Of a stretch of 42,546 bases of DNA, positions 7,749 to 16,449 are shown piece by piece. This DNA is from DAIOEK01 sp964648485 (GTDB lineage Bacteria; Chloroflexota; Anaerolineae; Anaerolineales; Anaerolineaceae): assembly GCA_964648485.1 (NCBI GenBank), contig CAZYOF010000024.1, positions 1-42,546 on the forward strand, in the 5' to 3' direction. The first letter of the stretch is position 1. Every line of letters begins with the position of its first letter. Under the pieces are notes generated by a model. The model ran no database searches. It was not told the DNA's origin and was given only the letters and a program-made list of their open reading frames with translations. The translations under genes and the position numbers were made by a program.

Positions 7749-8668
7749 CAAGACAGCTCCGTGAATTGAGGTTCAAACCCTATCTGATCCACATACTCTG
7801 CCAGTTTCTGAAAATAGTTACCTGGTTTCGCGTAATTCACCGGATCTTTCCACCCCACAGCTGCCAAAATAGCTGCTTCCATCATATTTGTTCCAAAGGA
7901 ACGACCATCCAGGACTGGTGTAGTGGTCACTATGTATTTAATTCCGGCTTCGCGGAAAATCTGCATATCTTCCGGCGTGGTTGTGTTGGTAACGATGATT
8001 TTATCTTTCATTTGATGTGGCATATAACGCCGGATGTAATGACAATCTCCCGCGACTACATCTGCCCACTCAAACCATTGAGGGTATTTTGGCGTGCGTT
8101 TTTCCTGTTCTTTGCCAATTGGATAAACCCAGTGAAAAGGAATGCGTCCTACAACGGGCATTAAAACGGCTGCCATTGTTTTAATGGAACTCACTTTCCG
8201 CAAAGCAAATGGTAACCCGAGAGAAAACATCATGTCACCAAATACACATTCGTACCCGGCGTTTACAAATGACTCGAGCATTCCCCAACGATCGACACCG
8301 GTCATGACCAGAGCTTTTTTTCCGGAAAATTTTTCGCCGAGGATCTTTTTTAAGATATTGGCACTTTTCTTTTCAAGGGTATTTTTTAGACCTGTACCGT
8401 CTGCAGTAGGTGTAATGTGGATATCTGCAACGAGTTTGCTGACGGAATGGAGGGGATACCAGTGTTGATCCACCATTAATCCCAAATCAGCTCCACCCAC
8501 ACCAAACGCATCTACTTTTCCATCCATCTCCCGATACATTTGGGCAGCTTTGTCCATGTCACCATCGGTACCAATCCGTTCGATACTTATCCTTTCTCCA
8601 AGGATATCAATTTCAACTGCTTTATTCCTTTTTGAAGATCCGATGCTGATGCTTACAGCTCGTTTCAT
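7748..8668 (-). CDS. Conserved protein, possible quinate-dehydrogenase-like
   Basis: I do not recognise a firm function. The sequence faintly recalls proteins labelled quinate 5-dehydrogenase in Deinococcus/Thermus relatives, a label I consider weakly founded. Visible features: MKRAVSISIGSSKRN at the start, a GVGGADLGL loop, a Rossmann-like strand-turn-helix at GKKALVMTGVDRWGMLESF, a Trp/Pro-rich central stretch, and TTTPVLDGRSFGTNMMEA near the end. There is no signal peptide or membrane segment. The start at 8668 has GGAGG seven bases upstream. The sequence in front of it (to 8716) lacks comparable support. It is the first of three overlapping genes. Confidence 0.6.
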   Translation of the reverse strand: MKRAVSISIGSSKRNKAVEIDILGERISIERIGTDGDMDKAAQMYREMDGKVDAFGVGGADLGLMVDQHWYPLHSVSKLVADIHITPTADGTGLKNTLEKKSANILKKILGEKFSGKKALVMTGVDRWGMLESFVNAGYECVFGDMMFSLGLPFALRKVSSIKTMAAVLMPVVGRIPFHWVYPIGKEQEKRTPKYPQWFEWADVVAGDCHYIRRYMPHQMKDKIIVTNTTTPEDMQIFREAGIKYIVTTTPVLDGRSFGTNMMEAAILAAVGWKDPVNYAKPGNYFQKLAEYVDQIGFEPQFTELS

Positions 8669-8818
8669 AGGTCTGCCTCCTTGATGGGGATGTTCTTGTG
8701 AGTATACCGCGAACATGCATTCATGTGTAGTTAACCCTTTTTTGCCGGATTCGGTATGGATATTTCCTGATTGTGCTGTATACTGAGACAGTATTCATAA
8801 TATTGATCAATTGCATAA

Positions 8819-8847
8819 TTGACATGTGATTTTTATCTTTATATAAT
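8819..8847 (+). promoter_or_regulatory. Consensus promoter of the peptide-transport operon
   Basis: TTGACA at 8819-8824, exactly 17 nt, TATAAT at 8842-8847: a perfect sigma70-type consensus. Predicted transcription starts near 8854, giving a leader of about 100 nt that also holds an isolated AAGGGAGGTGA at 8881-8891. Confidence 0.85.
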
Positions 8848-8956
8848 TTGTGCTAATATACTCTTAATCAAAATCCCAACAAGGGAGGTGACCTGCTATC
8901 TATTTCCTGTCGTGAAAGAAATTGACAAATTTGATTAATATCAATCGGAGGAGAAA

Positions 8957-10687
8957 GTGAATAAAAAAGTATTGTATGTCGTCTTTTCGTTAGTTATGGT
9001 TTTAAGCATGGCACTGGTTGCCTGCCAACCAGCTGCCCCCGCTGCGCCAGCACAGCCAGCGGCACCTGCTGAACCCGCTGCGCCAGCCGAGCCCGCTGCG
9101 CCAGCTGAACCAGCCGCACCGGAATTTGTCCCAGTCGATCCGACTGCTGGACCTGTAGATTGCGGTTATGGTGGTCTCATTAAAGAGATCAAGGCTTTGG
9201 ATGATAAAACAGTGGAGATCAGCCTCTGCGCATCTGATCCAGCCTTCCCCTCAAAGATTGCCTTTACACCCTTCCACGTACAACCCAAGGAATGGTTGGA
9301 ACAGGCAATGGTTAGCCGCGAAATTCTAGAAAAACCAATCGGAACTGGCCCTTACATGATCGAATCCTGGAACCGCGGTGACAGCATCGTCTTCAAGCGT
9401 TTTGATGATTACTGGGGAGAGAAAGCCAAAGTCGGTACTGTAATCTTCAAATGGAGTTCTGAATCAGCTGCCCGCCTGCTCGAACTACAATCGGGTACTG
9501 TTGATGGCATCGATAATCCTGCTCCAGAAGATTTTGCAGTGATTGAAGCCGATGACAACCTTCAGCTGAAAGAACGCGAAGCTTTGAATGTGTTCTACAT
9601 TGGTATGACCAACACCTTCCCGCCCTTTGACAATGTCAAAGTCCGACAGGCAGTCGCCATGGGCATTGACCGCCAGCGAATTGTGGATACCTTCTACCCC
9701 GCCGGATCAGAAGTTGCTTCACACTTCACTCCTTGCGCAATCCCCAACGCTTGTGTTGGTGAAGACTGGTACGAGTTTGATCCCGAAGCCGGTCGAGCAC
9801 TTCTTGCTGAAGCTGGTTTCCCCAACGGTTTTGACACCACTCTGTACTATCGTGATGTAGTCCGTGGATACCTGCCCCAGGTAAGCCAGGTTGCTGCCGA
9901 CATCCAGGCACAACTCAAGGAAAACCTTGGCATCAATGCCGAGATCGAAGTGATGGAATCTGGTGCCTTTATTGACGCATCAGCCAACGGCCGTTTGAAT
10001 GGCTTCCACCTTCTCGGTTGGGGTGCTGATTACCCGCACGTGACCAACTTCCTTGATTACCACTTCGGTAAATCACAGGCTCAGTTTGGTACACCGTATC
10101 CAGAAATTTATGAAAACCTGGTCAAAGGTGCCGCAATCGCCGATGTAGATGAAGCCGCTCCTTACTACGAAGCAGCCAACAACGCCATCAAAGAACTGGT
10201 TCCCATGGTTCCTGTAGCACATGGCGGTTCCGGTGTAGCATATCGTGCAGATGTGACCGGTGGACAGGCTGCTCCATTAACCAACGAGAACTTCTCTGTC
10301 GTCACTGCAGGCGATCGTGATACCTTCGTCTGGATGCAGAACGCGGAACCCATCTCCCTGTACTGCGCTGATGAAACCGATGGTGAATCACTGCGTGCAT
10401 GCGAACAGGTTGTCGAATCACTGCTTTCTTACGAAATTGGTGGTACTGAAGTTCAACCTGGTCTTGCCACCTCTTGTGATCCCAATGAAGACCTGACTGT
10501 CTGGACCTGCAATTTACGCGATGGCGTGAAGTTCCACGACGGTTCCGATCTTGATGCTGGTGATGTGGTCGCCTCCTTGATGGTTCAATGGGATGCCGCT
10601 AATCCTCTTCATATCGGTAATACCGGTTCATTTGAATACTTCAGCACCCTCTGGGGTAACTTGCTCAACCTGCCTCCTGCAGAGTAG
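8957..10687 (+). CDS. Circularly permuted family-5 solute-binding lipoprotein
   Basis: The extracellular ligand receptor of the Dpp/Opp-type importer encoded next to it. A signal with lipobox (ALVAC, Cys23) is followed by an Ala/Pro/Glu repeat stalk (24-55). The binding domain then starts in the middle of the usual family order. KALDDKTVEISL (about 79-90), GTGPYMIESWNRGD (129-142) and DDYWG come first; VRQAVAMGIDR, DPEAGRALLAEAGF and the late segment to LTNENFSV follow. Residues 455-570 then hold what normally begins the domain: AEPISL, VVESLLSYEIGGTEVQPGLA, NLRDGVKFHDGS and GDVVASL. The domain is complete but permuted. Eight cysteines beyond the lipid one fall into close pairs (69/91, 260/266, 470/482, 507/518) and could form disulfides. 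GTG start with GGAGGAG at 8947-8953. Confidence 0.93.
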   Translation: MNKKVLYVVFSLVMVLSMALVACQPAAPAAPAQPAAPAEPAAPAEPAAPAEPAAPEFVPVDPTAGPVDCGYGGLIKEIKALDDKTVEISLCASDPAFPSKIAFTPFHVQPKEWLEQAMVSREILEKPIGTGPYMIESWNRGDSIVFKRFDDYWGEKAKVGTVIFKWSSESAARLLELQSGTVDGIDNPAPEDFAVIEADDNLQLKEREALNVFYIGMTNTFPPFDNVKVRQAVAMGIDRQRIVDTFYPAGSEVASHFTPCAIPNACVGEDWYEFDPEAGRALLAEAGFPNGFDTTLYYRDVVRGYLPQVSQVAADIQAQLKENLGINAEIEVMESGAFIDASANGRLNGFHLLGWGADYPHVTNFLDYHFGKSQAQFGTPYPEIYENLVKGAAIADVDEAAPYYEAANNAIKELVPMVPVAHGGSGVAYRADVTGGQAAPLTNENFSVVTAGDRDTFVWMQNAEPISLYCADETDGESLRACEQVVESLLSYEIGGTEVQPGLATSCDPNEDLTVWTCNLRDGVKFHDGSDLDAGDVVASLMVQWDAANPLHIGNTGSFEYFSTLWGNLLNLPPAE

Positions 10688-10724
10688 TCTGGCAGAGGAA
10701 AATGTAATTTCTTGATCTAACGCG

Positions 10725-10767
10725 ACGCGGGATGGATCATCCAGATTCTCTGGGGGTCGTCCCGCGT
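10725..10767 (+). promoter_or_regulatory. Intergenic hairpin after the binding-protein gene
   Basis: ACGCGGGA (10725-10732) pairs with TCCCGCGT (10760-10767) around a 27-nt loop that can itself fold. There is no T run, so it is more likely an RNA-stability or attenuation element that lets the binding protein outnumber the permeases. Confidence 0.45.
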
Positions 10768-10802
10768 TGCACTATTATCCTAACAAAAATGATGGAAAGC
10801 CC

Positions 10803-11882
10803 ATGTTTCAATATATAATCCGTCGAATCCTGTTGGCAATTCCGGTCCTGTTTGGGATCATGCTGGTGACATTTGCGCTCACCCGCATGATTCCGGGTGA
10901 CCCTTGTCGGGCGATGTTGGGCGAAAAAGCGACTGCAGATGTTTGCGAACGCTTTACCAAACAATATGGTCTGGATAAACCCATCCCTGTTCAGTTTGTC
11001 ATCTACATGGGAAAAATTATTCAAGGTGACTTTGGCTCATCCATTCGTTTTAGCCGTCCGGTAATGTTGATCCTGGCTGAAAGATTGCCGATGACAATCG
11101 AGCTGGGATTTTTAGCATTAATATTTTCTGTTGTGATTGGTATTCCGGCCGGGATAATTTCTGCTGTTAAACGAAATTCCGCCGCAGATGTGTTAACCAT
11201 GGTGATCGCCAATATGGGCGTGTCGATGCCTGTCTATTGGCTTGGTTTGATGCTGGCATACACATTTGCGTTGCTGCTGAAGGATACATTCCTCTGGTTA
11301 CCGCCTTCGGGAAGATTAACTGCCGGGATTACTTCAGTGCCTTTTTATCAGATACTTGGATGGCAACTTGAACCGAATACAGCCAAGTTTTACATTACGC
11401 AATTTTTATCCAATTTGTATATCTTAAATGGAATAATCACTGGTGATTGGAAGCTGGTAGGAGATGCGCTCAAGCACCTGATACTACCGGCGGTTGCTCT
11501 CGGTACCATCCCTCTGGCGATTATTGCCCGTATGACCCGCTCCTCCATGTTGGAGGTCTTAAAACAAGACTATATCCGCACTGCCCGCGCAAAAGGGTTG
11601 CGAAAAAACCTGGTGATACTCAAGCACGCTCTCAGAAACGCCATGCTGCCGATTGTTACCATTATTGGTTTGGAATTTGGGATTCTGTTTGCCGGAGCAT
11701 TATTGACAGAATCTATCTTCGGATTAGCTGGCGTAGGAAGAATATTATATGAAGCAATTACTGCTCGTGATTTCCCGATTATTCAGGCTTTCACGGTGGT
11801 GATTGCAACAGGTTATGTTGTCGTAAACCTACTGGTTGATATTTCTTACGTTTTCATTGATCCACGCATCCGGTTGGAGTAA
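10803..11882 (+). CDS. ABC transporter permease, DppB/OppB type
   Basis: One of the two membrane subunits forming the peptide (or nickel/oligosaccharide) channel. MFQYIIRRILLAIPVLFGIMLVTFAL is the typical first membrane helix, followed by RMIPGDPCRAMLGE. The EAA coupling loop for the ATPases reads DYIRTARAKGLRKNLVILKH. At about 359 residues it is slightly longer than DppB because of an insertion after the fourth membrane region (around PSGRLTAGITSVPFYQ). I start at the ATG at 10803; an upstream in-frame ATG at 10767 would add a hydrophilic run overlapping the hairpin. The next gene follows after 2 nt. Confidence 0.93.
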   Translation: MFQYIIRRILLAIPVLFGIMLVTFALTRMIPGDPCRAMLGEKATADVCERFTKQYGLDKPIPVQFVIYMGKIIQGDFGSSIRFSRPVMLILAERLPMTIELGFLALIFSVVIGIPAGIISAVKRNSAADVLTMVIANMGVSMPVYWLGLMLAYTFALLLKDTFLWLPPSGRLTAGITSVPFYQILGWQLEPNTAKFYITQFLSNLYILNGIITGDWKLVGDALKHLILPAVALGTIPLAIIARMTRSSMLEVLKQDYIRTARAKGLRKNLVILKHALRNAMLPIVTIIGLEFGILFAGALLTESIFGLAGVGRILYEAITARDFPIIQAFTVVIATGYVVVNLLVDISYVFIDPRIRLE

Positions 11883-11884
11883 AA

Positions 11885-12826
11885 ATGACTGCACAAACTG
11901 CCTTGAACGGAAAAATAGCAATAAAAGATTACCGCTCGAACAGCTTATGGCGGCTCACTCTACGCCGGATTTTCAACCAAAAATCTGCGATTGTTGGGCT
12001 GGTTTTACTTGGATTTCTGATACTGATTGCCATCTTCGCGCCGATCATGACACCTTATAATCCTGACCAGGTATTGATTGGGAAAGAAGATGTAACCAGG
12101 AGAGACACTCCCTGTATCCACCTATTGGGCTGCCCAAAAGATAAACCTCAGCATATTATGGGTATTGATGGTAATGTACGCGATCAATTTACCAGAGTAC
12201 TTTACGGTACCAGAATATCGCTTTACGTGGGGTTTTCAACCGTCGCCGTAGCCATCATTATCGGAACACTCCTGGGAGCAATTGCCGGATACGCGGGCGG
12301 CTGGTTAGATAATGTAATCATGCGCATCCTCGATGTGCTGCTTGCGTTTCCATCGCTGCTTCTGGCAATCACCATTGTCTCAGTGCTCGGGAAAGGATTA
12401 CAAAACGCGTTACTCGCGATTGCGATTGTATCGATACCATCCTATGCCAGGGTGGTCCGCGCCAGCGTTCTTTCTGTTAAGGAGAATGCCTATGTTTCGG
12501 CTTCACGAGCCCTGGGGGCGAGCCATTTTCATATACTTATGAACAGAATTCTCCCGAATGCCATCCCGCCGTTGATTGTTCGTGGAACACTGGGTATTGG
12601 TACAGCCATTCTGGATGCAGCTGCCCTTTCCTTCATCGGTTTAGGCGCGCAACCGCCACTGGCTGAATGGGGAACCATGCTGGGCGCAGAACGCAACCAG
12701 GTGTTTACCGCTCCTCACCTGGTGTTTTTCCCGGGTATAGCCATTATGATTACAGTACTGGCATTCAATTTACTGGGCGATGGATTGCGTGATGCAATTG
12801 ATCCGCGTCTACGTTCTGCAGAATAA
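11885..12826 (+). CDS. ABC transporter permease, DppC/OppC type
   Basis: Second membrane subunit of the importer. The N-terminal OppC-type segment (RLTLRRIFNQKSAIVGLVLLG) precedes the first helix. An extracellular loop then contains MGIDGNVRDQFTRVLYGTRISL, the family's 'GTDxxGRDxxSR' equivalent. The EAA loop is ENAYVSASRALGASHFHILMNRI. Its length (313) is normal. A two-cysteine extracellular loop (CIHLLGCPKD) is shared with some Chloroflexota homologs as far as I recall. The start follows the dppB stop by 2 nt. Confidence 0.93.
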   Translation: MTAQTALNGKIAIKDYRSNSLWRLTLRRIFNQKSAIVGLVLLGFLILIAIFAPIMTPYNPDQVLIGKEDVTRRDTPCIHLLGCPKDKPQHIMGIDGNVRDQFTRVLYGTRISLYVGFSTVAVAIIIGTLLGAIAGYAGGWLDNVIMRILDVLLAFPSLLLAITIVSVLGKGLQNALLAIAIVSIPSYARVVRASVLSVKENAYVSASRALGASHFHILMNRILPNAIPPLIVRGTLGIGTAILDAAALSFIGLGAQPPLAEWGTMLGAERNQVFTAPHLVFFPGIAIMITVLAFNLLGDGLRDAIDPRLRSAE

Positions 12827-12844
12827 GGCATGGAGGAGAATAAC

Positions 12845-13891
12845 GTGGATAATCAAGAGCCCTTACTGAATGTGCAGAGTCTGGTAACTTACTATTACTC
12901 TGATGATGGTGTTGTGAAAGCGGTAGATAATATTGACTTTCAAGTTTTCCCCGGTGAAATACTGGGGCTGGTTGGTGAATCAGGGTGCGGAAAAAGTGTA
13001 ACCTCGCTTTCCATCATGCGCCTGATTGAACCACCCGGAAAAATTGAGAGTGGAAAAATCTTCTTCAATGGAGAAAATCTGCTGGAATTATCTGAAGACC
13101 AAATGGAGAAAATCCGCGGGGCACAAATTTCGATGATATTCCAGCAACCACAAAGCTGCCTGAATCCGGTTTTTACCGTAGGCGATCAAATTGTGGAAGT
13201 GTTTGAAATCCATGGCACGATGGATAAGAAAGCCGGTAAAGCGAAAGCGGTTGAGCTCTTGAGCCTTGTCGGAATACCTGATGCAGAAAAGAAAGCGGAT
13301 GCATATCCGCATGAAATGTCAGGCGGACAAGCCCAACGTGTGATGATCGCGATGGCGCTGGCATTGAACCCGACGCTGCTGATTGCGGATGAACCCACCA
13401 CGGCGCTGGATGTGACCATTCAGGCACAGATCCTATCCCTTCTGGGTGACTTGAGGGAGAAATTCAATACATCCATCATTTTGATTACACATGACCTGGG
13501 TATTATCGCAGAGATGGCTGACCGGGTAGCTATCATGTACGCTGGAAAAATTGTAGAGCAGGCAGATGTAAATTCGCTGTTTAATCACCCCCTGCATCCA
13601 TATACAAGCGGGTTAATTGCTTCGGTGCCGGTAATGGGTGAGATTAAAGAGACTCTCGATGCTATACCCGGTAATGTACCGAATCTTATTGATATGCCAC
13701 CAGGATGCCGGTTTGCTTCGCGATGTAAGGTGAAAGAGCAGTATGGATTGACCATCTGCGACCAATTAGAACCTGAATTACTACCTACGCTGGGTGATTC
13801 AAAGCATCTTACCCGCTGCTGGTTGTATCAGGATGCTGATGGTCATTCTGCCCCTCTAAAAAATGAACAACTCTCCACGAAGGCTGGGTAA
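12845..13891 (+). CDS. Peptide ABC transporter ATPase, DppD/OppD type
   Basis: Cytoplasmic ATPase that powers the importer together with the next gene. It has Walker A GESGCGKS, Q-loop FQQPQSCLNP, signature MSGGQAQR, Walker B LLIADEPTTALD and the H-loop ITHD. The C-terminal oligopeptide/dipeptide extension has spaced cysteines (CRFASRC, then C, C). I prefer GTG at 12845 because GGAGGAG (12832-12838) lies six bases before it. An ATG at 12830, which overlaps that ribosome site, would add five residues. Confidence 0.93.
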   Translation: MDNQEPLLNVQSLVTYYYSDDGVVKAVDNIDFQVFPGEILGLVGESGCGKSVTSLSIMRLIEPPGKIESGKIFFNGENLLELSEDQMEKIRGAQISMIFQQPQSCLNPVFTVGDQIVEVFEIHGTMDKKAGKAKAVELLSLVGIPDAEKKADAYPHEMSGGQAQRVMIAMALALNPTLLIADEPTTALDVTIQAQILSLLGDLREKFNTSIILITHDLGIIAEMADRVAIMYAGKIVEQADVNSLFNHPLHPYTSGLIASVPVMGEIKETLDAIPGNVPNLIDMPPGCRFASRCKVKEQYGLTICDQLEPELLPTLGDSKHLTRCWLYQDADGHSAPLKNEQLSTKAG

Positions 13892-13894
13892 GGG

Positions 13895-14902
13895 ATGGAT
13901 ATTATGGACAAAGCAGTCACTCCTGAACGAAATCTGGTGGAAGTCGTCAATCTGGTGAAGTATTATCCGGTAATGGGTGGTGTATTCAAAAGGATCGTCG
14001 CCCAGGTAAAAGCTGTGGATAATGTTTCATTCAATATCAAAGAGGGTGAAACCCTGGGGCTGGTAGGTGAATCTGGTTGTGGAAAATCTACAGTAGGACA
14101 TACCATGATCCGATTACTCGCGCATACCAGTGGCGAGGTACGATTTGATGGCGAAAATGTATTTTCGTTAAAAGGCGATTCTCTCAAACAGATGCGGAAG
14201 AATATGCAGGTCATATTCCAGGACCCTTACGCTTCTCTGGATCCCCGTCTGCCAATTGGAGAATCCATAGCGGAAGGATTGAAAATCCACAAGATTGGTG
14301 ATAACAAAACCCGCTTTGATATGGTCATGGAGATCATGAGAAAAGTAGGGTTGGAAGACTATCATGCTACACGCTACCCGCATGAGTTTTCTGGTGGACA
14401 GCGGCAGCGCATCGGTATCGCCAGGGCGTTGATTTTACGCCCACGTTTCTTAGTGCTGGATGAACCTGTCTCTGCCCTGGATGTATCTGTACAGGCACAG
14501 GTATTAAATTTATTGAAAGAATTACAACGGGAGTTAGGCTTAACCTACCTGTTCATCGCGCATAACCTGGGTGTGGTCGAACATATTTCTGACCGGGTTG
14601 CAGTGATGTATCTGGGTAAAGTTGTAGAAATTGCAGAACGTGAGGCAATTTTCAATCAACCATACCATCCATATACGCGGGCGTTGCTTTCCGCTATTCC
14701 AATGCCTGTTCCCGGAATGAAGAAAGAGCGGATTATCCTGCAGGGTGATGTGCCCAGCCCGTTGAATCCCCCCGCCGGTTGCCGGTTCCACCCGCGTTGT
14801 CCATGGGCGAGACCTGATTGCTCGGAATCTGAACCTGTTCTCAGGGAATTATCACCAGGGCACCAGGTTGCCTGTCATTACGCTGAAAACCTGGAAAAAT
14901 AA
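13895..14902 (+). CDS. Peptide ABC transporter ATPase, DppF/OppF type
   Basis: Second ATPase of the importer, normally a heterodimer partner of DppD. It shows Walker A GESGCGKST, Q-loop FQDPYASLDPR, signature FSGGQRQR, Walker B FLVLDEPVSALD and H-loop FIAHN, where the histidine is present and the usual Asp is Asn. The C-terminal extension CRFHPRCPWARPDC plus a final C resembles the iron-sulfur-type cysteine motif of the family. It is the last gene of the operon, which a hairpin closes. Confidence 0.94.
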   Translation: MDIMDKAVTPERNLVEVVNLVKYYPVMGGVFKRIVAQVKAVDNVSFNIKEGETLGLVGESGCGKSTVGHTMIRLLAHTSGEVRFDGENVFSLKGDSLKQMRKNMQVIFQDPYASLDPRLPIGESIAEGLKIHKIGDNKTRFDMVMEIMRKVGLEDYHATRYPHEFSGGQRQRIGIARALILRPRFLVLDEPVSALDVSVQAQVLNLLKELQRELGLTYLFIAHNLGVVEHISDRVAVMYLGKVVEIAEREAIFNQPYHPYTRALLSAIPMPVPGMKKERIILQGDVPSPLNPPAGCRFHPRCPWARPDCSESEPVLRELSPGHQVACHYAENLEK

Positions 14903-14908
14903 AATAAC

Positions 14909-14947
14909 AAAGATGCCCTGATTTTTCACAGGGCATCTTTCATATTT
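14909..14947. terminator. Hairpin between convergent operons
   Basis: A 12-bp perfect stem (14909-14920 with 14929-14940) and an 8-nt loop. It is followed by a T-rich but broken tail (TCATATTT). It likely terminates both the transporter operon and the rhomboid gene. Confidence 0.75.
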
Positions 14948-14961
14948 GCTAATTCTTTTTT

Positions 14962-15723
14962 TCAGGAATTAAATCGATATAGTGCCAGTAAACTGAAGAT
15001 GATCAGTACAGCTACAGACCCAATCCAGTTTTTCTGATCCTTCCGTTTATCACTGATCTCAACATAGGTTTCAAATCCTCTGGCTTGCCAGATCGGACCA
15101 GCGATGTAACTAAAAATAACTCCCCCAAGCAATCCGCCCAGATGCCCCCAATTATCAATTCGCGGGGTGGATAATCCGATAATCAGATTCGCCAGTGCAA
15201 TACCGGCGGTGTTCAGAATGAGGGTCTTGAAATTCTTGCCGAAGAATTTTTTATTCAGCAGAATCAATATTCCTTCGGCACCGAGTAATCCAAAGATCGC
15301 GGTGGACGAACCCAACGAAGGATTTACCGAAAAAACGAAAGATAGGATATTTCCCGCAAATCCCCCGCATAAATAGAGCAGGATGAACCTTTTATGACCA
15401 TAGTGCGGTTCCAGGGCAGACCCCAGTGAGTACAATGCATACATATTGATAGCCAGATGGAAGATGGACCCATGCAGCAAGATCGGAGAAAAGAACCGCC
15501 AAAACTCACCCTGTAAAATAAATTCATTGATTTTTCCACCCAGCAGGAAAGGATAATCATATCCGGTAACATATCCGCTGATGGTTTGCAGAGCAAAAAA
15601 CGCAATCGTAATCCCCATTATCCAGCGGGTTACAATGGGTTTAACCACAGCTTGTTTGACCTGCAGGTATTCTGGTTCTTCCCTTGTTTTCTGTTCGATT
15701 TCTGGAGGGTTTTGATCTGTCAT
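14962..15723 (-). CDS. Rhomboid intramembrane serine protease
   Basis: Cuts membrane proteins within the bilayer. The catalytic serine S140 lies in GSSTAIFG, and the catalytic histidine H204 lies in NWGHLGGLLGG. The upstream HLAINMYAL matches the HxxxN oxyanion-hole region. There are six to seven membrane segments, and a hydrophilic N-terminal tail of about 28 residues rich in Glu/Gln. It sits 36 nt downstream of gmk on the same strand and is probably cotranscribed. It is the second intramembrane protease in the window, after the M50 gene. Confidence 0.93.
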   Translation of the reverse strand: MTDQNPPEIEQKTREEPEYLQVKQAVVKPIVTRWIMGITIAFFALQTISGYVTGYDYPFLLGGKINEFILQGEFWRFFSPILLHGSIFHLAINMYALYSLGSALEPHYGHKRFILLYLCGGFAGNILSFVFSVNPSLGSSTAIFGLLGAEGILILLNKKFFGKNFKTLILNTAGIALANLIIGLSTPRIDNWGHLGGLLGGVIFSYIAGPIWQARGFETYVEISDKRKDQKNWIGSVAVLIIFSLLALYRFNS

Positions 15724-15759
15724 TGTGTGCTTTCTACAGTGTATGGAATGAGTGAGGGT

Positions 15760-16386
15760 TTAGATTGATACTTTTCTTTGCTGAATTCGATGATGTTCTG
15801 CGGTGATAATTGCCTGAAGGGTATCTACTGCTTGATCGAGCTTTCCGGCAGGGTTATGAACAATATAATCAAAAATTGGAAGATATTCCAATTCTTTCCG
15901 GGTGGTTGCCATCCGGAGGGCGATGCTCTCTTCGGTTTCTGTACCCCGATCGCGCAAGCGGAAAATCAGTTCTTCTTCGCTGCTGGGTAATAAGAAAATG
16001 AGCAATGCCTCTGGAAACATCTTGCGGTATGATGCTGCGCCCTGTACATCCAACCGGACAATCACATCTTTATTACTGGCAAAAGCATCCCTGACCTGCT
16101 TTTTTTCGGCTCCTTTGTACTGATCATAAACCAGAGCATATTCAATCATCTCATCCGCGGCGATCATGTCTTCGAATTTTTCCTTAGAAACGAAGAAATA
16201 ATCTATCCCTTCTATTTCGTGTTCTCTACGCTCCCGTGAGGTTGTCGTTACTACAAAATGGAACGATGTATCCCGTTCCATGAGTCGTTTGACGACTGAA
16301 TCTTTTCCCACGCCTGATGGTCCGGAAATAATAATCATCAGCGGGTTTGGGTTGTAGAGGTCAAACGATAAAGGTGTTTGTGACAT
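15760..16386 (-). CDS. gmk: Guanylate kinase
   Basis: Converts GMP and ATP to GDP and ADP. The P-loop GPSGVGKD is at residues 22-29. The GMP-binding region reads TTTSRERREHEIEGIDYFF, and the lid region reads RLRDRGTETEESIALRM. LDVQGA matches the usual 'xDIDVQG' strand. The TTTSRER segment departs from the common TTRxxRxGE form, keeping the basic and acidic residues. The 15-residue extension before the P-loop is slightly long. AGGA lies upstream of the ATG. A divergent promoter region (16387-16449) separates it from the FmdB-type gene. Confidence 0.9.
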   Translation of the reverse strand: MSQTPLSFDLYNPNPLMIIISGPSGVGKDSVVKRLMERDTSFHFVVTTTSRERREHEIEGIDYFFVSKEKFEDMIAADEMIEYALVYDQYKGAEKKQVRDAFASNKDVIVRLDVQGAASYRKMFPEALLIFLLPSSEEELIFRLRDRGTETEESIALRMATTRKELEYLPIFDYIVHNPAGKLDQAVDTLQAIITAEHHRIQQRKVSI

Positions 16387-16387
16387 G

Positions 16388-16424
16388 GATTATCCTGTAT
16401 TTGAGATGATAATCTGATTATAAT
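16388..16424. promoter_or_regulatory. Divergent promoter region with inverted repeat
   Basis: GATTATC (16388-16394) and its inverse GATAATC (16408-16414), followed by TATAAT (16419-16424) inside the self-complementary ATTATAAT, which can serve as a -10 on either strand. No convincing -35 is visible. Confidence 0.4.
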
Positions 16425-16449
16425 TCGAAAAAAGTTCAGCGGAGGATGT

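Noticed and set aside
8717..8956. Short peptide gene after AAGGGAGGTGA
   Set aside because: Only frames of about ten codons or fewer with CTG-type starts lie in range; reported as an orphan ribosome site instead.
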